The notes beneath the pieces were generated by a model, which was not told the DNA's origin, made no database searches, and saw only the letters and a list, made by a program, of their open reading frames with translations. Of a stretch of 38,882 bases of DNA, positions 21,091 to 27,942 are shown in pieces. The translations under genes were made by a program, and so were the position numbers. The stretch's first letter is position 1. Each line of letters opens with the position of its first letter. Origin of the DNA: a virus; IMG/VR virus record IMGVR_UViG_3300010375_000584, positions 1 to 38,882 of that record. One strand, 5' to 3'.

Positions 21091-22140
21091 ATGGATCGCG
21101 CCACTTTCGCCACGTCCGTCTCTCTGCTCGCGCTCGCTGCCGGCGCCGCGCCCGAATGGGTGCAGCTCACGCCGATCACGACGGGCTCGTACCAGGCGGT
21201 CGACGGCAGGAAGTTCGAGATCGACGACGCCGCGAAGGTCATCCAGATGTCGATGGCGCAAGGCGCGATCGGCATCGACTACGATCATGCGACCGACACC
21301 GCGGCGAAGGCCGGCCATGCCGCGCCGGCAGCTGGCTGGATCGAAGAGATCAAGCCGGAGGGGCCGAACAAAGAGACCGGACTCTGGGCGCGCGTGAAGT
21401 GGACGCCCAAGGCAACACAGGCGATCGCCGATGGCGAATATCGCTTCATCTCGCCGTCGATCTTTCTTTTCAAAGGCACCGACAAGGTCGCCGCGATCTT
21501 TCGCGCCGCGCTTACCAACGCTCCCGCCCTGGTGATGAAGGGGCTCTTCCACGAACAGGAGACAACTTTGGACAAAGAACTCTGCGCCGCACTCGGCCTT
21601 CCCGACACCGCGACGAAGGACGAAGTGCTGGCCGCGATCAAAAAGCTCGCGAACAACACGACTGCGCTCTGCTCATTCGAGAAGCGCGTCGCGGAAGCTG
21701 CGGGCATCGACGTGTCGAAGTTCACCGCGCTCGACGAGACCATGACCGTCGCGCTGTGCGCGAAGCTTAAGACGCCGCCGGCGGCGGGCAACGCGACCGA
21801 GCTGCAGAAGCAGGTCGACGATCTGCAGAAGGAAGTCGCCCTGCTGAGCGCGAAGAGCGCGGGCAACACCGCGACGCAGGAAGTCGAAGCCGCGGTCAAG
21901 GCGGGCAAGATCACGCCGAAACAGAAGAATTGGGCGATCGAGTACTGCACGCGCGATCCCGATGGCTTCAAGAAATTCGTCGGCGACGCGCCGACCATCC
22001 TCTCGGGCAACCGCATCGCGCCTGAAGGCGCGGCCGAGGACGCGCTCACGCCAGACCAGATCGCGCTCTGCACCTCGATGGGCGTCAAACCCGAAGACTT
22101 CAAGGCGGAGCTTGCCGCCAGAAAGGCTGAACTGTCTTGA
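21091..22140 (+). CDS. Mu I-like prohead protease with scaffold domain
   Basis: 349 residues from ATG 21091. The N-terminal part matches Mu-like prophage I protein: APEWVQLTPITTGSYQAVDG, then AIGIDYDHATD (catalytic-type Asp/His region), AAGWIEEI and EYRFISPSIF. The C-terminal half after residue 160 is helical and charged with a coiled coil (LQKQVDDLQKEVALLSAKS), the scaffold. The protease matures the capsid and removes the scaffold. First gene of the capsid operon. Confidence 0.88.
   Translation: MDRATFATSVSLLALAAGAAPEWVQLTPITTGSYQAVDGRKFEIDDAAKVIQMSMAQGAIGIDYDHATDTAAKAGHAAPAAGWIEEIKPEGPNKETGLWARVKWTPKATQAIADGEYRFISPSIFLFKGTDKVAAIFRAALTNAPALVMKGLFHEQETTLDKELCAALGLPDTATKDEVLAAIKKLANNTTALCSFEKRVAEAAGIDVSKFTALDETMTVALCAKLKTPPAAGNATELQKQVDDLQKEVALLSAKSAGNTATQEVEAAVKAGKITPKQKNWAIEYCTRDPDGFKKFVGDAPTILSGNRIAPEGAAEDALTPDQIALCTSMGVKPEDFKAELAARKAELS
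21568..22140 (+). CDS. Nested scaffold protein, internal in-frame start (Mu Z-like)
   Basis: Inside the protease gene, AGGAGA at 21557-21562 stands five bases before an in-frame TTG at 21568, reading MDKELCAALGLPD. This gives a 190-residue protein equal to the C-terminal scaffold domain alone. In Mu, I and Z share the same arrangement. TTG with an AGGAG-type site is also the start of the capsid gene downstream, which supports the call. Confidence 0.65.
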   Translation: MDKELCAALGLPDTATKDEVLAAIKKLANNTTALCSFEKRVAEAAGIDVSKFTALDETMTVALCAKLKTPPAAGNATELQKQVDDLQKEVALLSAKSAGNTATQEVEAAVKAGKITPKQKNWAIEYCTRDPDGFKKFVGDAPTILSGNRIAPEGAAEDALTPDQIALCTSMGVKPEDFKAELAARKAELS

Positions 22141-22901
22141 GCCTCACGAAACCCCGCCTGACGCCTGCGCGCCAGCGCACGCTTCTCAACCTGCCGGTCT
22201 CCGCGAACGTGCTCTGCTATGCGGGCGCGCTCGCGGTGCTCGACATCGACGGCTATGTGCGCCCGGGCTTCGTCGCCCAGGGCATTCGCGGCCTCGGCCG
22301 CTTCAAGGACACGTTCGACAACACGGGTGGCGCAGCCGGCGACATCAGTGCCGACATCGAGCTCGGCGTGTTCCAGTACGCCAACTCCAGCGGCGGCAAC
22401 GCGGTTGACGCCACCGATATCGGCGCCGTGTGCTGGGTGGTCGATGATCAGACCGTCGCTTCCACCAGTGGCGCCGGCGCGCGCGGCATCGCGGGCACGG
22501 TCGCAGACGTCGACGCCGATGGCGTGTGGGTCGACTTCATCTCGGGCGCGGTCGCGCCGAACAAGCGCATCGTGCGCTTCTCGCCGATCAGCACGAAGGC
22601 CGCTGACGCCGATGTCAAGCGCGCGCTCTCGGGCGTCGGTGGTCGCATCACGCGCTTCTGGTCGATCAGCAACGCGGCACTCGCCGCAGGCGATGCGACG
22701 CTGCAGCTGAAGATCAACGGCGTGAACGTCACGACCGGCCTGATCACGATCACGCAGGCGGGCTCGGCAGCGGGCGACGTCGATGCGGTCAATCCGACCG
22801 CCGCGAACCGCGTGGCCGCCGACGACGTCATCAGCGTGACCGGTGGCGGCGCATCGACCGCGACCGCGACGGCGGAGTGCTTCGTCGAAGTCACCTACTG
22901 A
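22137..22901 (+). CDS. Head decoration-like protein (254 aa)
   Basis: 254 residues from TTG 22137, overlapping the protease stop by four bases. The N-terminal 120 residues follow a β-rich pattern (YAGALAVLDIDGYVRPGFVA; FKDTFDNTGGAAGDISADIE) as in capsid decoration or DUF2190-type proteins. The C-terminal part is a Thr/Ala/Gly-rich β domain ending in CFVEVTY. Its place between scaffold and capsid genes fits decoration. Confidence in the exact family is low. Confidence 0.65.
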   Translation: MSLTKPRLTPARQRTLLNLPVSANVLCYAGALAVLDIDGYVRPGFVAQGIRGLGRFKDTFDNTGGAAGDISADIELGVFQYANSSGGNAVDATDIGAVCWVVDDQTVASTSGAGARGIAGTVADVDADGVWVDFISGAVAPNKRIVRFSPISTKAADADVKRALSGVGGRITRFWSISNAALAAGDATLQLKINGVNVTTGLITITQAGSAAGDVDAVNPTAANRVAADDVISVTGGGASTATATAECFVEVTY

Positions 22902-22963
22902 GGAACTGAACCCTTCGGCGCTTTTGGGGCGAACCCGCGCCGCAATCTTTGAGGAGAACTCAC

Positions 22964-23869
22964 TTGGCAAAGCCTGTCATCATCCGCGGCGAGCAGATCC
23001 GCAACATGGGCGTCGCGTTCAGCACGCGCTTCCAGGGCGCGCTGAAAGGCGCGACATCGCTGTACACGCAGATCGCCACCGAGGTGCAGTCGGGCACGCG
23101 CGAGCAGGACTATGGCTGGCTGAACGATCTGCCCAGCATCCGCAAATGGGTGGGTGACCGCCTGGTGCGCGAGCTGTCCGCGAGCAGCTACACGATCAAG
23201 AACGACCCGTGGGAGGGCACGATCGGCGTCGATCGCGACGACGTCGAGGACGACAACATCGGGCTATACGCGACCAAGATCGACGTCCTGGCCGATAGCG
23301 CCGCTCGCCATCCCGACGAGCTGTCCTTCGGGCTGCTCAATGCCGGCTTCACGACCACCTGCTACGACGGCCAGTATTTCTTCGACACCGATCACCCGGT
23401 TCTCGACAAGGACGGCAACGAGACGTCCTTCGCCAACACCGATGGCGGCTCGGGCGCCGGCTGGTACCTGGCCGCGACCGGCTCGCCGCTGAAGCCGATC
23501 ATCTTCCAGTCGCGCCGCAACTTCCAGTTCGTGTCGAAGGACTCGCCGAACGACGACGGCGTGTTCTGGCAGAAGAAGTTCTATTACGGCTGCGACGCGC
23601 GCTACAACGTCGGCTTCGGCCTGCCGCAGCTGTGCTGGGGCTCCAAGCAGACGCTCGACGCCGCCCATTTCAACACCGCCTACGACAGCCTGTTCGCGAT
23701 GCCGCGCGATGGCGGCGGCAAGATCGCGCCGACGTCCTTCACGCTCGTGGTCGGGCCGTCGAACCGCGGAGCGGCCGAAGGCGTGATCGGTGCGGCGTTC
23801 CTCGCCGGCGGCGCGACCAACGTCAACTACCAGAAGGCCAAGCTGCTCGTCGTGCCCTGGCTCGACTAG
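22964..23869 (+). CDS. Major capsid protein (Mu T-like)
   Basis: 301 residues from TTG 22964, with GAGGAGAA five bases upstream; this start is chosen over the upstream GTG/ATG options. The start MAKPVIIRGEQIRNMGVAFS, the segment ATEVQSGTREQDYGWLNDLP and CYDGQYFFDTDHP are hallmarks of Mu gpT-type major head subunits (HK97 fold). The most abundant virion protein, starting with TTG, is noteworthy. It follows the scaffold and decoration genes. Confidence 0.92.
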   Translation: MAKPVIIRGEQIRNMGVAFSTRFQGALKGATSLYTQIATEVQSGTREQDYGWLNDLPSIRKWVGDRLVRELSASSYTIKNDPWEGTIGVDRDDVEDDNIGLYATKIDVLADSAARHPDELSFGLLNAGFTTTCYDGQYFFDTDHPVLDKDGNETSFANTDGGSGAGWYLAATGSPLKPIIFQSRRNFQFVSKDSPNDDGVFWQKKFYYGCDARYNVGFGLPQLCWGSKQTLDAAHFNTAYDSLFAMPRDGGGKIAPTSFTLVVGPSNRGAAEGVIGAAFLAGGATNVNYQKAKLLVVPWLD

Positions 23870-23906
23870 CGCACACGGCTGAGACCCAGACAAACCAGAG
23901 GACACA

Positions 23907-24122
23907 ATGGCGAAGGCAAAAGAGACCAAGACGATCGACAAGGTGGTGCGCGTGCAGCACGCGATGCGCGACGGCTATCGCCGCGCCGGCGTTGCACACA
24001 AGAAGGGCCGCGTCGATCACCCGGCCGGCACGTTCACCCAGGATCAGATCGACGCGATGCAGGCCGATCCCGCGATGAACGTCACGGTCGATCCGAAGGA
24101 CGCAGCGCCGGCCGAGGGTTGA
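23907..24122 (+). CDS. Mu gp35-like small head protein (71 aa)
   Basis: 71 residues. [40 protein letters not shown] is the FluMu/HI1506-like pattern (a short domain where an F/Y-R-A-G segment is followed by F-T-x-x-Q). Located straight after the major capsid gene as in Mu. Role probably minor head component. Confidence 0.7.
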   Translation: MAKAKETKTIDKVVRVQHAMRDGYRRAGVAHKKGRVDHPAGTFTQDQIDAMQADPAMNVTVDPKDAAPAEG

Positions 24123-24147
24123 TCCCAACACCCTCAACCAGCTCAAG

Positions 24148-24179
24148 CGGGAGCGGCGGCCTAACGGACGTCGCTCCCG
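24148..24179 (+). terminator. Perfect 8-bp hairpin before the GapR-like gene
   Basis: CGGGAGCG (24148-24155) pairs with CGCTCCCG (24172-24179) around a 16-nt loop in the 76-bp gap between the gp35-like and GapR-like genes. No T-tract. It may separate expression of the capsid block from the gene after it. Confidence 0.35.
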
Positions 24180-24198
24180 AATTGCAGGAGAAGTACGG

Positions 24199-24444
24199 AT
24201 GGCAAAGTCGGGCTTCGCGAAGCAGCATCTGCGCTCGTTCGTCGAGCGCATCGAGCGTCTCGAAGAAGAGCGCACCGCGCTCACCGCCGACATTCGCGAG
24301 GTCTACAGCGAAGCCAAGGGCCAAGGCTTCGACACCAAGATCATGCGCCAGGTCGTGCGCATGCGGAAACTCGATACCGCCGATCGCCAGGAGCAGGAAG
24401 CGATCCTCGATCTCTATCTCGGCGCGCTCGGGATGCGCTCATGA
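24199..24444 (+). CDS. GapR-like nucleoid-associated protein (DUF2312)
   Basis: 81 residues. [40 protein letters not shown], then VRMRKLD and [15 protein letters not shown] is essentially the whole GapR/DUF2312 pattern; Caulobacter GapR is 89 aa. GapR forms a clamp around overtwisted AT-rich DNA ahead of replication and transcription and helps topoisomerases. Here it lies in the virion operon, after a hairpin and with its own GCAGGAGAAG site. Roles could be host nucleoid modulation or support of phage DNA transactions. It is shorter than the host form at the N-terminus only. Confidence 0.85.
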   Translation: MAKSGFAKQHLRSFVERIERLEEERTALTADIREVYSEAKGQGFDTKIMRQVVRMRKLDTADRQEQEAILDLYLGALGMRS

Positions 24445-24524
24445 GCTGGGCTGCTTTCATCGCATGCGGCTGGTTTGCCTGTCTGACGGGCTATGTCTTC
24501 TTCGGTCCGCTGAGGCGCGGCTGA
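24441..24524 (+). CDS. Membrane microprotein (27 aa)
   Basis: A 27-residue frame, ATG 24441 to TGA 24524, overlapping the GapR-like stop by four bases (ATGA) and the next ATG by one base. Almost all residues are hydrophobic ([20 protein letters not shown]) with RR at the end, so a single membrane span is likely. The double coupling supports it despite its size. Confidence 0.45.
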   Translation: MSWAAFIACGWFACLTGYVFFGPLRRG

Positions 24525-24952
24525 TGACGTACGCGAGCCAGCAGGACCTGATCGACCGCTTCGGCGAGCAGGAGATCGTGCAGATTACCGACCGCACGAA
24601 TTCTCCGCCGTCCACGATCGACGCCACCAAGGTCGCGCGCGCGCTCTCGGACGCGGACACGATCATCAACTCCTACATCGCGTCGCGCTATGACACGCCG
24701 GTTTCGCCGGTGCCCGACGTCCTGGTCGAGAAGGCCTGCGCGATCGCGCGCTACAAGCTCTATTCGGACGGAGCGCCCGATCGCGTGAACACCGATTACG
24801 GCGACGCCCTGAAATGGCTCGTCCAGGTTTCGTCCGGCGTCGTGGTGCTCTCGGGTGCGAGCTCGCCACCAGCCGCGCAGTCGATCAGCGGGACCGTCAA
24901 GGTGAGCGCACCCGCTCGCACCTTCACCAGAGACTCGATGAGGGACCTGTGA
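24524..24952 (+). CDS. Mu gp36-like head-tail connector (DUF1320)
   Basis: 142 residues from ATG 24524. TYASQQDLIDRFGEQEIVQI, then ALSDADTIINSYIASRYDTP and LVEKACAIARYKLY are the classic DUF1320 pattern. It belongs to the head-completion/adaptor proteins attached to the portal. The end overlaps the next start by four bases (GTGA). Confidence 0.9.
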   Translation: MTYASQQDLIDRFGEQEIVQITDRTNSPPSTIDATKVARALSDADTIINSYIASRYDTPVSPVPDVLVEKACAIARYKLYSDGAPDRVNTDYGDALKWLVQVSSGVVVLSGASSPPAAQSISGTVKVSAPARTFTRDSMRDL

Positions 24953-25521
24953 CCGGCGCCGGCATGACCCTCACCTATACTGATGATCCGGTGCGAAGCG
25001 CGCTCGGCCGGCTCGCGGCGTTCGGCGAGGAGCGTCAGCACCGTCTGCTCGATGCGCTCGGCCAGTACAACGAGAACGCCACGCGCCTGCGCTTCCGCGC
25101 CGGTGTCGGTCCGAGCGGCAATCCTTGGAAGCCGTCACAGCGTGTGCGCAAGAAGGGCGGACAGACCCTCGTGTTGTCCGGCCGGCTGCGCGACAGCCAG
25201 ACGCACAACGTGCTGCCGAACAACGAAGGCGTCGAGTGGGGCACGAACCTGCCCTATGGCGGCATTCATCAGTTCGGCGGCACCATTCAGATCTACGCGC
25301 GCAGCCAGTCGGTGTTTCAGAAGACCGGACGCGACGGCGCAATCCAGCCGCGCTTCGTGAAGGCGAAGGACTCCAACTTCGAGCGCAAGGTCACGATCGG
25401 CAGCTACACCATCACCATGCCCGCGCGGCCATATGTCGGCGTGAACGCGCAGGACGTCGTCGAGATGGAGACCATCGCGACGCGCCATCTCGATGCCGCG
25501 GCGAAGGGCGTGCCCGCATGA
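24949..25521 (+). CDS. Phage virion morphogenesis protein (gpG-like)
   Basis: 190 residues from GTG 24949 (ATG 24964 is an alternative). PWKPSQRVRKKGGQTLVLSG followed by RLRDSQTHNVLPNNEGVEWG, TNLPYGGIHQFGG and the closing MPARPYVGVN are the standard blocks of the phage virion morphogenesis family to which Mu gpG belongs. It acts in head-tail joining or tail completion. Confidence 0.88.
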   Translation: MTGAGMTLTYTDDPVRSALGRLAAFGEERQHRLLDALGQYNENATRLRFRAGVGPSGNPWKPSQRVRKKGGQTLVLSGRLRDSQTHNVLPNNEGVEWGTNLPYGGIHQFGGTIQIYARSQSVFQKTGRDGAIQPRFVKAKDSNFERKVTIGSYTITMPARPYVGVNAQDVVEMETIATRHLDAAAKGVPA

Positions 25522-25952
25522 TCTCGGCCGACGACATCATCGGCGTGCTGAAGAACGGCTATGCGGGCGGCACGCTCAATGCCGTCGAAGGCGCGGGCAC
25601 GATGCCCGAGGCCTACGACCAGGTGCGCGTGAGCAAGACCGCTTTCGTCATGCCACCGGGCGAACATGCGATCCCCAACGACGCCGGCACGGGGGTCATC
25701 CGCCAGAAATCCATCGTCGCGTTTCAGGTTCTCGTCGTCTTCAAGAACATCGGCCCGACCGGCGCCGATCAGACGAAGGAGATCGATCTGACGCGCGAGG
25801 GCATCAAGAACGCACTGCTCGGTCTTCTCATCGCCGACATGACCGATCCCATACAGCTGATCAGCGCCGGCACCGCCGACGTCAATACCGCCAAGGGCGC
25901 ACTGCTTTACGCGCTCGAATTTTCCACCGGCTATCACATCAGGAGGCCATGA
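25518..25952 (+). CDS. Tail-terminator-like protein (Mu gp37-like)
   Basis: 144 residues from ATG 25518 (ATGA overlap). The α/β pattern VAFQVLVVFKNIGPTGADQT, LTREGIKNALLGL and GALLYALEFSTGYHIRR fits the Mu gp37/tail terminator group, which caps the tail tube and joins it to the head. Its position between the gpG-like protein and the tube protein agrees. Confidence 0.75.
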   Translation: MISADDIIGVLKNGYAGGTLNAVEGAGTMPEAYDQVRVSKTAFVMPPGEHAIPNDAGTGVIRQKSIVAFQVLVVFKNIGPTGADQTKEIDLTREGIKNALLGLLIADMTDPIQLISAGTADVNTAKGALLYALEFSTGYHIRRP

Positions 25953-25953
25953 C

Positions 25954-26211
25954 GTGACGACCATTGCCACACAACGATACACGCTGGACGAGGACGATAA
26001 TCCCGTTCAAGTCACTTACGACCCTGCCGATCCCGACCAGACCGCGGCGGCGATCGGCTACGATCCCACTAGCGGCGCGACGTTCAACACGCTCGCGCCG
26101 GCAGACGTCGCCACCGCCGTTACCAACGGCGCGACCGACGACGCGGCGGACGCGACCCAGATCGCGACCGACACGATGACAGAGGGTCTCGTTCCCTCGG
26201 GAGAAAGCTGA
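25954..26211 (+). CDS. Small acidic Thr/Ala-rich protein before the tube (85 aa)
   Basis: 85 residues from GTG 25954 with AGGAGG 7 bases upstream. Rich in Asp, Thr and Ala (VTYDPADPDQTAAAIGYDPT) with no clear domain. Its last base is the first base of the tube gene ATG. Function unknown, likely a small virion or assembly protein. Confidence 0.55.
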   Translation: MTTIATQRYTLDEDDNPVQVTYDPADPDQTAAAIGYDPTSGATFNTLAPADVATAVTNGATDDAADATQIATDTMTEGLVPSGES

Positions 26212-27131
26212 TGTCGAAGCTCACCAACCGCAAGGTTCTGCTGTCGCGCATCCAGCAGGCGGCCGGCACGCCGGCGAACCCGGGCGTGGCCGACGCCATG
26301 CTGGTATCGAACCTGTCCTACAAACCCGGCACCGCGAACATGATCAAGCGCGACCGCGCCTATCCCGACTTCACGCAATCGACGCAGGGCGTGGAGCCGG
26401 TGCACTCGGAGATCAGCTTCGACGTCGATCTTTCGGGCTCGGGCTCGCGCGGCGTGCCGCCGCTGTGGGGCGTGCACATGCGCGCGGCGGGCTGCGCGGA
26501 GTACGTGAAGGACGGCGCCTACACCAAATACGTCCCGGTCTCCACGGGCTTCGAGAAGCTCACCCACAAGTTCAACTGGGACGGCCTGGAGCAGGTCATC
26601 GCCGACAGCATGGCGACGATGAGCGTGAAGATGGATGCCGGCAAAGAGCCGATGCTCACCTTCTCCTACCAGGGCCTGTTCGCGCCGCAGACCGACACGG
26701 CGCTGGAGAACGTCGGCTCGCACCTGAAGAGCTTCATCGACCCTGAGACCGTCAACAAGTCGATGACGCAGTGCACGCTGCACAACAAGACCGTGGTGAT
26801 GAACAGCTTCCAGTTCGACCTGGGCAATACGCTGCTGTTCGCCGACAAGCCGGGCCGCATCGGCGTGGACATCACCGGCCGCGCCTGCACCGGCAAAATC
26901 CAGATCGAGGCCGACACCATCGCGCATGCCGACTGGGTCACGCGTTTCCGCAACAAGACGCTGAGCTCGCTCGGCATCCGGCACGGCAACAAGCGCGGCA
27001 ACCGCAATGTGTTCTTTTCGCAGCTGGTGCAGCTCGGCGAGCCGACGACAACGGATGTCAACGGCATCCTGCACTACGACATCCCGCTCTACTTCACCGG
27101 CACGACGCCGTTCTATCTGAAGGTGGCCTGA
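26211..27131 (+). CDS. Tail tube protein (siphovirus type)
   Basis: 306 residues. MSKLTNRKVLLSRIQQAAGT, then LSGSGSRGVPPLWGVHMRAA, GCAEYVKDGAYTKYVPVS and NGILHYDIPLYFTG resemble tail tube proteins of non-contractile transposable phages. The β-rich pattern fits the tube fold. No sheath gene is found next to it, which supports a siphovirus tail. The chaperone pair follows at once. Confidence 0.8.
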   Translation: MSKLTNRKVLLSRIQQAAGTPANPGVADAMLVSNLSYKPGTANMIKRDRAYPDFTQSTQGVEPVHSEISFDVDLSGSGSRGVPPLWGVHMRAAGCAEYVKDGAYTKYVPVSTGFEKLTHKFNWDGLEQVIADSMATMSVKMDAGKEPMLTFSYQGLFAPQTDTALENVGSHLKSFIDPETVNKSMTQCTLHNKTVVMNSFQFDLGNTLLFADKPGRIGVDITGRACTGKIQIEADTIAHADWVTRFRNKTLSSLGIRHGNKRGNRNVFFSQLVQLGEPTTTDVNGILHYDIPLYFTGTTPFYLKVA

Positions 27132-27520
27132 TGACCGCGAACAACACAGTCTCGTTCGTCTTCAAGGACACTCCCGGTGTCATCATCTGGCCCTGCAAGA
27201 TCAGCGTGCCGCTCGACGGCGGCGGCTTCCAGGAGCAGGAGCTCAAGGCGCGCTTCAAGGTGATCGACAACGACCGCTTCGAAGAGCTCGCCGGCACACC
27301 GGTCAGCCGCGCGATCGGCAGCACCGAAGGCGTGAAGAAGCAGGGCGATCGTCCGCTGCTGGAAGAAGTCCTCGTGGGCTTTGCCGACTTCAGGAACGCT
27401 GGCGGTACGGTTGTCGATGATGCGGTCGCAATCCCTGCGATGCTCGCGCTTCCCTACGCGGTCGCAGGCCTTGTGCGCGGCTACATGGAGATGGTCGGGC
27501 TGCGCGCAGCAAAAAACTGA
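27131..27520 (+). CDS. Tail assembly chaperone, upstream frame (lambda G-like)
   Basis: 129 residues, ATG 27131 sharing its A with the tube stop. The first part is β-rich (VSFVFKDTPGVIIWPCKISV), followed by helical segments. The last codons are GCA AAA AAC TGA, a canonical -1 slippery heptamer directly before the stop. In long-tailed phages the tail chaperone between tube and tape measure is made in a short and a frameshifted long form; this gene gives the short form. Confidence 0.8.
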   Translation: MTANNTVSFVFKDTPGVIIWPCKISVPLDGGGFQEQELKARFKVIDNDRFEELAGTPVSRAIGSTEGVKKQGDRPLLEEVLVGFADFRNAGGTVVDDAVAIPAMLALPYAVAGLVRGYMEMVGLRAAKN

Positions 27521-27564
27521 AGGCCGTCGCCCGCGCCCTGATGGGCGAAGGCGCGGACGACGGC
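27511..27564 (+). promoter_or_regulatory. Programmed -1 ribosomal frameshift signal
   Basis: Slippery heptamer A AAA AAC at 27511-27517, read AAA AAC in the zero frame and followed by TGA. After a five-base spacer (27518-27522), a stem of 27523-27537 with 27550-27564 has 14 of 15 Watson-Crick pairs (one C/A mismatch) around a 12-nt loop. This is the textbook layout of a -1 frameshift site. Slippage moves the ribosome into the frame of the next chaperone part, which is open from the heptamer on. Confidence 0.85.
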
Positions 27565-27921
27565 GGCGAACAGGTCTTCGAAGATCTCCGCGCCTTGGGC
27601 GTGTCCGAGGCGGAGATCGCACAGCTCAAGGCGGAACAGCAGCGCGATGCGCGATCGAACGTCATCGAGGTCGAGCCGGAGAACCGGGGCGCGGTGCGCA
27701 TCTTCCTGCGCGCCATGTCGCAATGGCGCGGCGAAGCGATCGTCGCCGGCCGCCATCTTCTCGTCATGCGCTCGGGTCTCGATTACACGGTGCTGCCTGC
27801 GATCGCACAGATCCTCAACGTCGAGCTCGACGAGCAGACCTTCGACGGCGTGCGCGTCATGGAAGCCGAGGCGCTCACCATCCACATCCGCCGTCAGGAA
27901 GAGGTTCTGCGCCGGCGCTGA
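27517..27921 (+). CDS. Tail assembly chaperone, frameshift extension (lambda T-like)
   Basis: The -1 frame is open from the heptamer, reading KK-LKAVARALMGEG, to TGA 27921. It adds 134 residues to the 129 of the upstream gene for a predicted fusion of 263. The separate ATG at 27541 would give 126 residues, but it lies within the stem-loop and lacks a ribosome site, so expression as a fusion is more likely. The C-terminal part includes FLRAMSQWRGEAIVAGRHLL and resembles DUF1799-type chaperones. The fusion helps load the tape measure and polymerise the tube. Confidence 0.78.
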   Translation: MKAVARALMGEGADDGGEQVFEDLRALGVSEAEIAQLKAEQQRDARSNVIEVEPENRGAVRIFLRAMSQWRGEAIVAGRHLLVMRSGLDYTVLPAIAQILNVELDEQTFDGVRVMEAEALTIHIRRQEEVLRRR

Positions 27922-27942
27922 GACGCCGCTGAGGACCTTCGC

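Noticed and set aside
21285-22970. A 561-codon open frame on the - strand
   Set aside because: Antisense to the protease, scaffold and decoration genes, which have family support and coupled starts.
25954-26211. A third late promoter element before the tail genes
   Set aside because: No sequence like the 26-bp element was seen before the tube, tape measure or fibre genes; the tail genes appear to be read through from the capsid block.
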